Shown here: piece after piece, positions 1 through 11,239 of the stretch
Layout: every line of letters starts with the position of its first letter
Numbering within the stretch: position 1 is the stretch's first letter
NCBI RefSeq assembly: GCF_016808095.1
Contig: NC_068979.1
Coordinates: 20,047,444-20,111,443 of the forward strand
DNA length: 64,000 bases
DNA from: Vigna angularis
Lineage: Eukaryota; Streptophyta; Magnoliopsida; Fabales; Fabaceae
Direction: 5' to 3'
Translations under genes and position numbers: made by a program
The notes under the pieces: generated by a model
Seen by the model: the letters and a program-made list of their open reading frames with translations, nothing else
Told to the model about the DNA's origin: nothing
Databases searched by the model: none

Positions 1-1914
1 TCGCTTAATTATTCATCTTCTCATACTGTAAAATGATTATCACAAAAAAGACAAACAAAACACAAGAAACAACAAGGTAAGCTAGTGTGCAAAAGAATTA
101 TCCTAAGACAATTAAATTATATTAAATATAAACTAAGCATGGATTAAATACAATAAATCATATACATACACGCAAATAGTTCATACTAGACTTAATTATC
201 TGGATACATTCCCTTGACATAAGAACTCACTAGAGTTGTGTAAGTGGTTTCTAGGATCTGCAGAGTCATAGCCTCAAGGGGTTATCACCCGACCACATAT
301 AAGATTAATTCCTTTCATGCCTAAGACTAAACAAAATCAACAAACTAGGACATTTTGTTATTCTTCATGACATAACACATATTCTATTTGAGTGTGAATG
401 ATTATTAGAGCGTCATAATACCTCCTTACTAGTCCCATATGTTAATGCATACACTAAATTCATCACCACAAAGAATTTCTCTTTGAAATTCCTTCAACAC
501 CATCACTATACATATCCACAACCATATCATCACCTCAATTAATAATAAACAATGTTATAAACAAACATAAATTCCATCACAGATCTATCTCAAATAGCCA
601 AAGAAGAAAACATATATAATCACACAAAATGGCTCTCAAATGTGGTGTTTAATGTTAAACCTTTCACAAAGAATGGTGCTCAACAATAATACTAACGCTC
701 AACGCCATGTTTTCACAAAAGTTTGTGCTCAACAACACTTTGTGTCGCTCAACGTCCTGGAGCTATATTGCTCTAAATGTTCAATATAGAAGATGACATT
801 CAACGGTGCCTTACTATTGCTCAATACCAAAACATTCACAAAAATTGGCGCTTAGCGATACAAGTTGTCGCTCAACGTCTTGAAACTAAAATACTCTCAG
901 ACCTACATCATAAGTCAGTACTCAATGCCACTCTAATACCGCTCAACACTATATCAATTGATATCAAATGGATTTTGTGATTTTAAGTGAACTTTGACCT
1001 TATAAGTTGCTTAAATTGGTACTTTTTTCTTAATGCATTGATTAAAAAAGTTTTAAACTGAAAACTCGTACCAATCTGTTCTATTGCTCAAAGTCTAAAT
1101 TCTCTTAATCACACAAACCAACAATTATAAAATCATGAACCAATCATTTAAACCATGCAAACTAAAATAGTCATACTTACACAAATCAAATTCATAAAAA
1201 AAATAACTAAAGTTTATTCTGAACATAAAATCAACCACAAACATGCATTCATCAATTTAGCAAGAACCTTACAAAGCAAGTTAACACTAGCTTGCCTTAC
1301 CTGACCATACAACTCACAAGACCATAACTAGCGAAACTGTTCCTAACCTGCAAGATACTCTATTTACACATAGAAACAACACAAGAACTATCAGAACATA
1401 CTATTAGGATCACTAAAGAAAAGTGTTTGTAATATATGCTTTAATATTCACTTTTTTTCCTTCATTATTCATTTTATTTGTTTGTTAATTTTAAAAATCT
1501 AATAAAATATTGTTTACTATGTTTAGTTATGTTATTTTAAATACTTGTATTAGATTGTTATAGGATTTTTGCTTTGTAGCATTGTATTAGTAGATGATGA
1601 ATAATATTATGATCTTAAGCCCGTCGAATCATATAGTTAATGTCAATCGTTATGCATTCGAGTTATTATTCGTTTTGGAACTTTGTCCGTCACAAATTTA
1701 TTTTTAGAAGATATTTTGAAGAGTGAAAAGAACCCGGGCCTCAATTTCTAAAAGGTTCGATTTGTCATATAAGTTGCATGAAACCATTAAACACGACAAA
1801 AATCGTGCATTCTAAGTGAATAAAGAAACAATGCAGATTTTTCTTAGCTGTTTACATTGCTCGTGAATACGATGACTTATTGTCGAGATCTCATAATCAT
1901 TTAAAATATTGTAA

Positions 1915-1960
<46 letters not shown>

Positions 1961-2163
1961 ATTATAAATATAACAAAAATCCTATATTAATTAAAAAATT
2001 TAATTTTTGTTAGCCTTGGAGTCCGGTTGTTAAAAATTAAGACCCTTTTCTAAACTAGGATTAGAGCAAAAGACATTTTACCATTCTTTCTTCAATAATG
2101 CGTTTTACATTTTCTATCAATTTTTGCTTGTAATACAAACATAGACTTGGGTCTAGCGACATA
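1..2163. other. AT-rich intergenic DNA, no gene supported
   Basis: No reading frame here resembles a known protein. Between about 640 and 960 the octamer gctcaacg and close variants recur several times, in the style of decayed legume LTR-retrotransposon ends. A stretch near 230-300 also looks LTR-like. Neither has recognisable boundaries, so I do not call an element. Confidence 0.5.
1919..1957. repeat. (TA)n microsatellite
   Basis: A pure alternating TA run of about 39 bases in intergenic DNA. Confidence 0.95.
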
Positions 2164-2521
2164 ACCGAGTTAGGGTGTTGCTCCCTCCACCCCCACACAT
2201 CTCTTCTTCCACCTCCCCTTTACTATTTTGCCCCTTCCTCCACCTTTCCTTTATTATTTTGCCCCTCAGTAAAATTTTATTTTTAAAATTATTGTTTTTT
2301 AATTTTATTCATTTATAACATATTTCACTGATAACCTGATAACCTACGTAGTTCCTTGTATGAGTAAAATATTTTTCTGCAAAGCTTGGTAATCGTGAAA
2401 AGAATTATCAAACCATCTTCCTCTTGTTAGTGTGCTTGTCGTGGTTCCTCTCCAGGTACGTAGTCATAATCCTTCCAATAATCCTAAACCCTAAACTCTT
2501 CCCATACTTCCAATAATCCTT

Positions 2522-3414
2522 TTAATATCCAAGCCTATAATCCTTGCATGAGCCGCAAAACGTAGTAAAATAAAAACGAAACGTAAAAGGAACACTGTCT
2601 CTGGACAGATGACATCCTTCAACGGATGTCAACATCCGTTCAAGGGCTGTACGAGCCTCCTCAAACTCCAACTCCTCCAAATCACACATTTGTCCCATCA
2701 CGGGCAGGTGAAGTAATGTCGAGACGTCATCAAGAGTAATCGACATCTCCCCTATAGGGAGATGGAAACTACTGGTCTCAAAATGCTACCTCTCTATGAA
2801 TCCGAGGAGTAACCCCTTATCAACGTAATCATAACAAATCCCTGTAAGAGGCATCAAACTGGAATTCAACACAATGTCTTGAATTCCCTCGTGGCATGGT
2901 CCTAACTTATTTACTTTTTTTCCGTGGGAGATCAACTTCAGTGTGTCCCCTCGATCCTACACATCAATATTTAATAAATTTTCTATTAAAAAAATAATAA
3001 AATAAATTTTATTTTTGCACTCACCCGGCCTTGGGAAATAGCATAAGCTACATGCTGAACATAGTGCGTCAGCAATGAATGATCGTGTGGACCTCCAGGA
3101 AATCCAGCGACATCCTCTTGTGTGTCATGAACATCTGCATGCTCCTCCTCATCGTCATCATCGTTAGGGGCCTCAAATGCATTCTCCTCTCCATGAGTCT
3201 CATACGCCTCATATGTTTGTTCCTCAACGGCTCGCTCCTCAGCTATGGGGTCATGCTGGATAGGAGCTGCCCGACTTCTACGAGCAGAAACGGTAGGTCT
3301 TCTCCGAGTTTCGCCCTGCGACGAACTCTCTCCTCGAGAACTCTCTCCTCGAGAACTCTCTCCTCGAGAACTCTCACCTCGAGAATTAAAAGATGCACCA
3401 CGTGTTCTTGTCAT
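2522..3414 (-). pseudogene. Truncated PMD (plant mobile domain) transposon gene
   Basis: Exon 1 runs from ATG at 3414 to a GTGAG donor at 3025. It encodes an MTRTRG start, a repeated RGESS block, an acidic stretch, and a conserved GFPGGP(H)D segment. Exon 2 opens near 2947 and keeps the phase. It encodes TLKLISHGKKV, then GLLLGFIER, an in-frame TAG (2786-2788) where the family has Trp, then FHLPIGEMSITLDDVS..LLHLP, the start of the PMD fold. The frame ends at 2522 near the left end of the element, so most of the domain is missing. PMD proteins are known both as transposon cargo and as domesticated MAIN-like factors. The amber codon and the truncation argue that this copy is dead. The exon 2 acceptor is not certain (2954 would be out of frame). 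Confidence 0.65.
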
Positions 3415-3949
3415 TTCTAACAATAATTTGTTTATTTAATTTCAAAAATTAAAATAAATTATTGTTTCAAATATCATTAATAAACTATAAAAAATGCAAT
3501 TCAAAATAAATTAAACTAATAATAATTAATTTATTAACTTACAACAAAAATTAAATAAAAGAAACAATTAGCTAATTAATTAAAATAATATATTTAAATA
3601 CATTTCCATTTAATTATTATTAAATTAATTATTATTACAAATACAAATTTACTATAAATAAAATAAATACAAATACAAATTTACTAATATTAAATAAATT
3701 AAATTGATAATATTTATTTTAAGAAATAAAAATAATTTAAATATATAAAAGTTTTCGTATCTAATTCTTAATCAATTTATTTACAAACTACAAATAAAAA
3801 AAATTATAAAATATTCAAATAATAATCTAAGTCAAAAGAAAATTTAAAAACATTTAACAATAAATATATCAAATATATAAATATATATTTCAGTTATAAT
3901 AATTTAAAAACAATTAAAAAAAGTAAAAAAAATGCAGCAGAGCCGAAAC

Positions 3950-4052
3950 GGATGTGGGATATCCGATTGGCCTTCAACGGATATCCCACATCCGTCGATG
4001 GAAGTCGGACATCCGTCGAAGGCAAACGGATGTCCCACATCCGTTTTAGCCT
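3950..4052. repeat. Clustered ATCCGTT/AACGGAT inverted repeats
   Basis: Several copies of a cggatgtgggatatcc-like word and its inverse alternate here, giving small overlapping hairpins upstream of the PMD gene start. A related motif recurs at about 2607-2645 inside the same element, so the motif belongs to the transposon family. Confidence 0.6.
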
Positions 4053-4974
4053 TTCGTGCACAGTAAAATCGTCGACAAACAGAGCACGGGGTGAAAGAAC
4101 CAACCTGGACTGGACGCAGATCTCGCTCTTCCACGCTGTTCCTCCGCACACGCTATTCCTCCGCACCAGTCTTGCTCCACACCAAACGATCTTCTACAAA
4201 AACGAAAAACAAAGAAGAAATGGAGAAAAATGGAGAAGTTGGAGACGGAAGTGAGAAGTGAAAGAGAGGTTACGGAAGTGAGGGAGAGGTTACGGAAGTG
4301 AGAAGTGAGAGATGAAAATGAAAGGTTGGTAGGTGTAGATAGTAAATAGAAAAAAGTAAATTTAAATTAATTAAAATATTAAAATAAAAAAAGTAAAAAA
4401 ATTTAACTTTAGGACATAATTGGAATTATATAAAATTGGGTTAGGACATAATTGGAATTATATAAAATTGGGGAGGTGGAGGGAGAAGCACGTGGGGGTG
4501 GAGGGAGCAACGCCCACCGAGTTATTGACAAAACAAAACTTCACTTTCCTTATGGGCTTACAAAAATATTCTGGACTGGATCACTAGCATAAGTTGGGCT
4601 ACTTCTTCCTACACTCCATTTTTTCTTGACACACTCCCTTAAAATTTTTAATCTCCATTCTACCTCTCAATAACTATTTTTACCTTATCTTCTTCCATGA
4701 CTGCCACACTTCCTACATCTCCAAATCACAACTTTCCTTCTTATTTTTTCTTCAGCAACACATAAAACCCTAAAACCGTGCACTTTCCCATCTTTGTATT
4801 ATGTGACATTTTTGTTGACCAGATTCTCATTCACACCATTTGAAAACTATTAAAATTTTTGTAATAATAGAAATGTAAATATGAGGATGCAAGCATTTCG
4901 GATTCACTAATTCATAAAAGATTTATGTTTTATACATACAGGGAGGTGCAGGAATAAGCACACTATACATTGTT

Positions 4975-5250
4975 GGGTTAAATATGTTTTTAGTCCCTAA
5001 ACTATTGGCCATTTCTGGTTTTCGTCCCTCTTCCAAAGTAAGGTACACTTTAGTCCTCATTCTTTAGAAAAACGTTCGTTTTAGTCCTCAAAATTTTGTT
5101 TTTAGTCCTCGTTTTAGTCCTCAAAACGTTCGTTTTTTCGACTAAAACGAACGTTTTTTAAAGATTGAGGACTAAAGTGTACCTTACTTTGGAAGAGGGA
5201 CGAAAACCAGAAATGGCCAATAGTTTAGGGACTAAAAACATATTTAACCC
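4975..5250. mobile_element. Foldback MITE (Mutator-type, 9-bp TSD)
   Basis: The 276-bp element starts GGGTTAAATATGTTTTTAGT and ends with the complement. The two arms of about 110-130 bp pair almost completely around a centre rich in AAAACGTTCG words. A perfect 9-bp target-site duplication, TACATTGTT, flanks it (4966-4974 and 5251-5259). It has no coding capacity. The terminal word is a very common legume repeat end. Confidence 0.9.
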
Positions 5251-6221
5251 TACATTGTTTATTCTTCCACCTTCATATTTTATTCTCACATTTTTGTAAT
5301 ATGAAAAATTGACCAATGTCTCATTATGATAATATATTTAAAACGTATTTTAGATTATGTAGTCTAAAATATTTAATTTATGATATTTAGAATATAATTT
5401 TAGATTAGATGATTTAAAATATAATTTTAAATTAGGTAATGTGAGATATAATTATTTTGGATTATTTTAAATTAAATAATTTAGAATTATTTTAAATTGT
5501 GTATTTCGTGATAGTGTCAAATATGATGTTCTATTCTCTTTATAAGAACATATTTTTTCATGAATTGTCCAGAAAAATAAGTTGAATAAAGTAAAACTCT
5601 TAACTATTGTTTGTGCTGAAAAAGTTTGTTCTAAATGTTAGCGTCGGTAGGTGTTAGAGAGAATACAACAGTGATGAGAGAGTGTAACAGAGAGTGTAAA
5701 GCAGAGCAAGAGAGAAACGAGAGTTATTTCTCATTAACAAAACGATGTATATATGTACAACAGAGAATAGACTGTTAACAGACACTTACAACAGTTAGAG
5801 TTTAGTTTTTATTCTCAACACACCCCTTTAAAACTAAACTCTTTAGGAATTTAATTCCAAGCTTTGCAAGGTTGATCGTCCATCACATCAGACTGTCTCC
5901 CTTTACTTTTGTCAAATCTATAGTTGGCTCTAGTGCCATTGCAATATTTCTCTTCCTTCTACGTACTGACCTTTTGCGTCTCTTCTTTCGACGTTTGTCT
6001 CTCCTTTTACCACGCCTATGCTTATCTTTCCTAGATCTCCTTTTCTTCTTCCGCCTATCATCACTGACTTTGTAGTGCCATAACCATCCTTCATTCTCAG
6101 TGTTAATAGTGTCTAAACACTAAACGTCAACAACATTTAGTTTTACCTTGAACGTTCTGTTTCTAGCAAGAGGAACCTTGATCACAAGTTGCTGTCTTTT
6201 GTCAAATACCTCTATGAGATT

Positions 6222-6644
6222 CTAATGCATCGACATGGTGTAGCCTTTCTCCAGAAGTTGTCCCAGACTCAGTAAATTGCCCTTCATATTTGGAACATAC
6301 AGCACGTTGTTCATGTAAGTCGATCGACCATCTTTGCGTGTGATCAGTATTTTTCCAGCCCCTTCAGCCATGATCACGCTGTTGTCGGCAAATCTCACGC
6401 TGCTTCTCAAACTTGTATCCAGGTCTATCAGCCATTCCCTCTTGCCTGTCATATGGTTGGAGTATCCTGTATCTAAATACCAGCAGTTATCGTCTTCTGC
6501 ATGGCTCGCATCGACAAACATCAACACGTGGTCCACTTCTTGACACCTGTGCAACGCTCGTCCAGTTTCTTTATTAACTCCCGTTCGGTTTGAAAACAAC
6601 AACCGTCCAGTTTCTCCATCAACATCCGTTCGGTCTTTAGACAA
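6222..6644 (-). pseudogene. Copia protease start and gag-pre-integrase fragment
   Basis: The reading frame contains WYLDTGYSNHMTG, the Copia aspartic-protease motif (usually DSGCSNHM), then KDGRSTYMNNVLYVPNMKGNLLSLGQL, the conserved lead into integrase. Beyond the stop, the same frame continues as a decayed pre-integrase segment with WLWHY and is then cut off. No integrase core or RT follows before the purine tract at 5821, so the polyprotein was truncated by deletion. Confidence 0.75.
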
Positions 6645-7110
6645 AATCCCATTGTCTTCATCCGTCGGTCTTTAGACAACATCCCATTGTCTTCATCGAC
6701 GACCATTCGATTAAAAGGCAACATCTCTTTTTCAGCAACTGTTCGGTTTGAAGGGAACGCTCTTCTTCAACACCCGCTCGATTTTTGTCAATGCTCGTTC
6801 GGTCTGAAGGCAACATCTCTTCTTCAACACCTGCTCGGTTTGAAGACAACACCTCTTCATCAGAAACCGTTCAAATTGAAGGCAACAACCGTCTGGTTTC
6901 TTCACCATTCACTGCATTTGAAGACCGTTCGGTTTCTTCATCCGCACTAGAAGACGATATCCGCTCGGTTTCTTCACCAGCTGCACTTGAGGACGATAGT
7001 TGTTCGGTTTCTTCATCAGTTGCACTTGAAGACGACAACCGTTCAGTTTCTTCATCAACATCATGCGTATCTTCACTTGACAGCAACACATGTTTAACTT
7101 CTTCATCATT
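6560..7110 (-). repeat. Minisatellite within the Copia interior
   Basis: Imperfect tandem units of about 39-55 bp, built on ccgttcggtttcttcatc and tgaagacaacat, fill the space between the gag and protease segments. In the best part (6900-7050) the unit is about 39 bp, a multiple of three. On the minus strand it encodes a 13-residue repeat of the form EETERLSSSSA. Its origin is unknown; it is not part of a standard Copia polyprotein. Confidence 0.7.
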
Positions 7111-7260
7111 CGCTGCATGGTTCATCTTCTCCGAGTACAACACGTGGTTTGTACCACAGTGACACGCATCTGCATGGCTTGTTGCTCTCGGCTGCAACAC
7201 ATGTTCAGATACACATTAACACCTGTCCCGCACTATCTCTCTACACAACTCCTCTTCTAC

Positions 7261-8268
7261 TCATTCTAGAGTACTCATCAGCACAACAAGATCGGACTCC
7301 GAATCACATGCCTCCTGAGCAAGATTTGTCGCCTCGTCATTCTTGGTCTTCTTCGCGACTTCATTGTGCCAGTGCTTTGGAGAGTAGTGCTCGTATTTGT
7401 TATAGGTGTAGCATTGAACGTTTCTTTTGTCATGCCCTCTTCTTCCTCTGCCTCTAAATTGTCTTCCTCCTCTATTGTTTCCCTCACTTTGCTCACTGCC
7501 ATTAACTTCCATGTGCTGATCAGAGGAGTTTATGCTTCTACCACCCGTTCGGCCACCGTGTATCCGTCCTTTGCCTCTTCCAGCTCCTCGACTCTTGAAG
7601 CTTTGATTATTTCTGGCTTGCAAGGCTTTATTTGTGCCTTGAACCAACACCTTTTCTACATTCCTCCTTTCAATTAATCTTTGTTCATGCGCCTTTAGAG
7701 AATTATGCAGTTCTTCCACTTTCATTGTTTCAAGATCCTTGCTTTCCTCTATGGCAACCACGATGTGATCGTACTGTGGTGTTAAGGTCCGAAGTATCTT
7801 CTCGACAATCTTTTTGTCCTTCAAAACCTTATCGCATGCTCTCATAGCATTCACCACGATCTAAATTTTGCCGATGTACTCCACCACCGTTTCCTGCTCC
7901 CCCATGCATAGGAGCTCATATTGCCTCTATAGGAACTGCAAACGGACCTTCTTCACCTTGCCGAAATTACCATAACCATCCTGCAAAATGTCCCAGACCT
8001 CTTTGGCCGTGGCAGCTTTCGAGACTTTCTGGAAGATAGTAGCCAACACACACTGATGCAACAACATTCGAGCCTTGCAGTCCAACCTTTTATTCTCCTT
8101 GTGTTGTCTCTTTGCTTCTTCTGAATCTCCCTTCAAAGATTCTTTAAAGCCTTTCTTAACTATCTCGTCCACTTCTTGGAAGCCAAGCATCGCGTCCATC
8201 TTTACACACTAATCATCAAACCCCTTGCCGTCAAACACAAGTAGATTGCTATGAATAACACCAGCCAT
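7261..8268 (-). pseudogene. Copia gag (UBN2/Retrotran_gag type), disrupted
   Basis: The frame opens at ATG 8268 (MAGVIHSNLLVFDGKGFDD) and is broken by in-frame TAGs at 8209-8211, 7927-7929 and 7861-7863. Typical Copia gag segments are clear: AKEVWDILQDGYGN, KVKKVRLQFL, RQYELLCMGEQETVVEYIGKI, and ILRTLTPQYDHIVVAIEESKDL. A zinc-knuckle position is present (CYTYNKYEHYSPKHW), but its second and last Cys are replaced, so nucleic-acid binding is probably lost. The product would be the nucleocapsid polyprotein of the surrounding element. Confidence 0.8.
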
Positions 8269-8512
8269 CTCTTCTTGATCATCTTGAGCTTAACCACCAG
8301 GTTTTGCAACCTTGCTCTTGATACCACTGTTAGCGCCGATAGGTGTTAGAGAGAATACAACAGTAATGAGAGAGTGTAGTAGAGAGTGTAATGCAGAGAA
8401 AGAGAGAAACGAGAGTTATTTCTCATTAACAAAACGATGTATATATGTACAATAGAGAATAGACTCTTAACAGACAGTTACAACAGTTAGAGTTTAGCTT
8501 TTATTCTCAACA

Positions 8513-9739
8513 CAAAAATTTCAATATGGATGAAAGAAAAAAGGTTAGAGGAAAATTTAAGTATTCCACTATTAACCGTTGAGATAACAAAATAAGAGAA
8601 TTTATTCATGTAAATGAATCGATTTTTTTTATATAAATAATGTTCATTAAAAAGAGTTAAGTCAAAGAATAATAAAATAAAATAGAAGAATAAGATTTCA
8701 TTTGAAGATGAATTTAAGGCAGTAGATTTAAGGAGAAAAGAAAAGGAGGTGAATCTAGGGTTTATTGGATTAATGAAAAAATGATGTAAACTAAAACAAT
8801 TTGAAATGAAAGTTTCTGAGTGATATAATATGTTCGATAACTTAAAAAAATATTTTAATAAATTAAATTAAATAATTACCATTTTACTCTTGAGAATATT
8901 TAAATGTAAATATAAATAGTGGATATTATATTAAATTGAAATGAAAATAGTTATTTAAAGTTAAAAAATATTAAAATTAATGAGATTATATTAAAAAGGA
9001 TTTGTAAAAATAAAGTTAAATTCATTTTTGTTAAGTAATAACTTTTATATTTTAATTATTATTATTATTAATATTATAATTATATCTATTATTATTTATT
9101 ATTATTGTTATAATAAAATTATGTAATTATAATTAAATGTGACTTATAGAATTTAAATGTAAATATGAAATTAAAAAATAAAAAATTTATATAGTTATAT
9201 TCAATTATAATAATATTGGTTTATATTAAGTTGTAAATGAAAAGAAAAAGTATAAACAAAAATAAGTTAGTAATTTCAATTTATGATCAATCCAATAAAT
9301 TCATAAACAAATTTTTGGTCATCAATCTACAAACTTAATCCAAATAACAAACAAGAGACTCAAAGGAAAGATCATCGTATCATTGTTAAAACCATCACTC
9401 TAACATATAACAACTACATTCCTCCACCTAATACCATACATTAAATTCTTTTTTAACGCAAGACCCAAAAAATCCAAAGAACCTAAAAAAACATTATTTC
9501 CAAATTGATTATGGGTGCAAAATCAGATGAGAGAATCAATTCTCTAGGAGTCCCGAATTGATTTTGTGTAACTGACAAAAGAAAGGAATTGATTATGCAG
9601 ATTTTAATAAAAAAGGAGAATTCTCCTATTGTATTTTCGAATGATTTCACTATATACATTAAAATACTACACAAATTATGCATCTTTTCGATCTGGACAT
9701 AACCACATCTTTGTGGTTGTACCTTTAACATAAAATTTT
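8513..9739. other. AT-rich intergenic DNA, nothing recognised
   Basis: Very AT-rich, with poly-A/T and ATT-type simple stretches. No coding similarity, tRNA or clear element ends were seen. Confidence 0.5.
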
Positions 9740-10470
9740 GTATTTATGCCCCTCTGATATCCATGTGGATGTAGCAACATCCATATGAATGTAGCCTCAC
9801 CCATGTGGAAAAAATTATAGTGCAATTTTATGTGATTATACCTATCACACTTACATAGACATGATCATATGCTTCTAAGATGAAACTCAAGTAGAACTTT
9901 TACATAAGTCAACCTTCCACATTCACATGGTCATGACCACACCTCAATGGTCAAACCTCTTATGCATTTTTTTAGTTGTTCTTCCACATCCATGTGAATG
10001 CATTCACACTTTTGTGGTCAAATCTTTATAGTAATTTCTTACATGAGCGTACTTTCAAAATCATGTGGACTCAACTACACCCTTATGGTTCAATTTGTAG
10101 CATAATTTTCTATATAAGTATGTCTTTCACATATGGGCATAGTAACACCTCTCTAGTCAAACTTTTGTTGCAATTTTTATATATGATTGTTTTATGCAAA
10201 CTAGTTGATGCAACCACATCCCTTATGGTCAAACCTACTATGTAAGTTTTTGTATCTTCATAACTCCCACAACCACAAGCTTGTGGTTAAGCCGGTTGAT
10301 TAATTTTATATGTGAACACAAGCGCACCCCTATGTTAAACTTTTGATGTGATTTTCAATATGAATGCTTTTGCACAACAATATGGGTGCAACCACACAAC
10401 CTTTGTGTTTTAATCTCTAACGTAATATTTGACATGAGAAGATATCTCTCATGTGGATAGTCATGGTTGT
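9740..10470. repeat. Degenerate tandem array, period about 70 bp
   Basis: Diverged monomers repeat the scheme 'catgtggatgcaaccacaccc - tatggtcaaac - tatgtaattttt'. Markers recur near 9990, 10061, 10130, 10203, 10270, 10380 and 10452, mostly 67-73 bp apart. Short ORFs crossing it are a by-product of the periodicity. It looks like an old satellite or minisatellite remnant. Confidence 0.6.
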
Positions 10471-11225
10471 CAAACTCGTGAGTTGACTCGTTAACTCGTT
10501 CGAGTTTCCGTTTTTACATAAAGTTTTTAAGTTAACTCAAAATTAAACTCATTTTTTACATAAACTTGGTAGAATTGGTGGTGAAATTAGTAAACTCACT
10601 CAAACTCGTGAGTTTTCCACCTGGTGGCGAGTTTGAATGAGAAAATTTTCAAACCACAAAACAGTAGCCACCATAGTTGTTTGGTGTATGAAAGTGAAGA
10701 ATGCTCATTATGATTAGATTAGGGTTCCATTTCCATTTTTGCATCCGCTTGTGTGATCATTCTCTGCTTAACTACATGTGATCGTCTCCTTGTTGCATCA
10801 ATGTTCGTTCGTCGGTCGTTGCACTATTTTTGCTCACCGCACCCTTTATTACTCGTCGCTCATCGCATCGCCATTCTTCTACATTTGTGTGAAATATATT
10901 ATTTAGGAATGAGAGTTAATGTAATATATTATGTATAAATTGTTTTAATTGATTTTTGTAATTAAAAATTAAATTTTTAATTTTAATTTTTAATTAAGAA
11001 TAAGAAATTATTTAATAATTATGTAATATGTTTTTTAATATTGCACTTGAAATTTTGTTAGTGATTAATTTAAAGTATGTCTAGGAATAGATCAAATTAA
11101 ATTGAGAGCAATCCAAGTATATCATTTATATTTAGATATTTTTTTTTTCACATGAAGTAAACTATTATAAGTTTATGAGTCAAGTTTATAAAACTCTCAC
11201 GATTTTACATAAACTCTCGAGTTTG
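10471..11225. mobile_element. Candidate small DNA transposon with inverted ends
   Basis: The left edge TCAAACTCGTGAGTT and the inverted right edge TCAAACTCGAGAGTT match at 13-14 of 15 positions, with further tgactcg/aactcg words inside. No convincing target-site duplication and no transposase were seen, so this is tentative. A small hAT-like or other non-autonomous element would fit. Confidence 0.3.
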
Positions 11226-11239
11226 ATGATCTTGTGGAC

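Larger units (their letters stand above)
2173..4515. mobile_element. Non-autonomous Mutator-like element (MULE) with PMD gene remnant
   Basis: The ends form an imperfect inverted repeat of about 46 bp. The left copy is at 2173-2218 and begins GGGTGTTGCTCCCTCCACCC; the right copy is at 4470-4515 and reads GGGCGTTGCTCCCTCCACCC on the minus strand. The element is flanked by a perfect 9-bp direct repeat, ACCGAGTTA (2164-2172 and 4516-4524), the target-site length typical of Mutator elements. It is 2,343 bp long and has no transposase. The interior holds a minus-strand plant-mobile-domain gene fragment, a cluster of ATCCGTT palindromes near 3950-4050, and a 31-bp tandem duplication at about 4410-4471 just inside the right end. 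Confidence 0.85.
5636..8512 (-). mobile_element. Short Copia-type LTR retrotransposon lacking integrase and RT
   Basis: Two 185-bp LTRs lie at 5636-5820 and 8328-8512. Both run TG to CA and differ at 11 positions (about 94% identity). On the minus strand the 5' LTR is followed directly by a primer-binding site, GTGGTATCAAGAGC, of initiator-Met-tRNA type. A purine tract (AAAGGGGTG) precedes the 3' LTR. Flanks are CTAAA (5631-5635) and CAAAA (8513-8517), a 4-of-5 target-site duplication. The 2.5-kb interior carries gag, a protease start and part of the gag-pre-integrase region. Integrase, RT and RNase H are missing, so it could move only in trans. It is close in design to the gag-only TR-GAG elements. 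Confidence 0.85.

Noticed and set aside
777..980. Short open frame near the left edge
   Set aside because: It lies in a gctcaacg-rich repeat, has no recognisable domain and no gene structure around it.
3079..3439. Plus-strand open frames over the Arg/Glu/Ser repeat
   Set aside because: They are antisense shadows of the PMD gene's exon 1 repeat.
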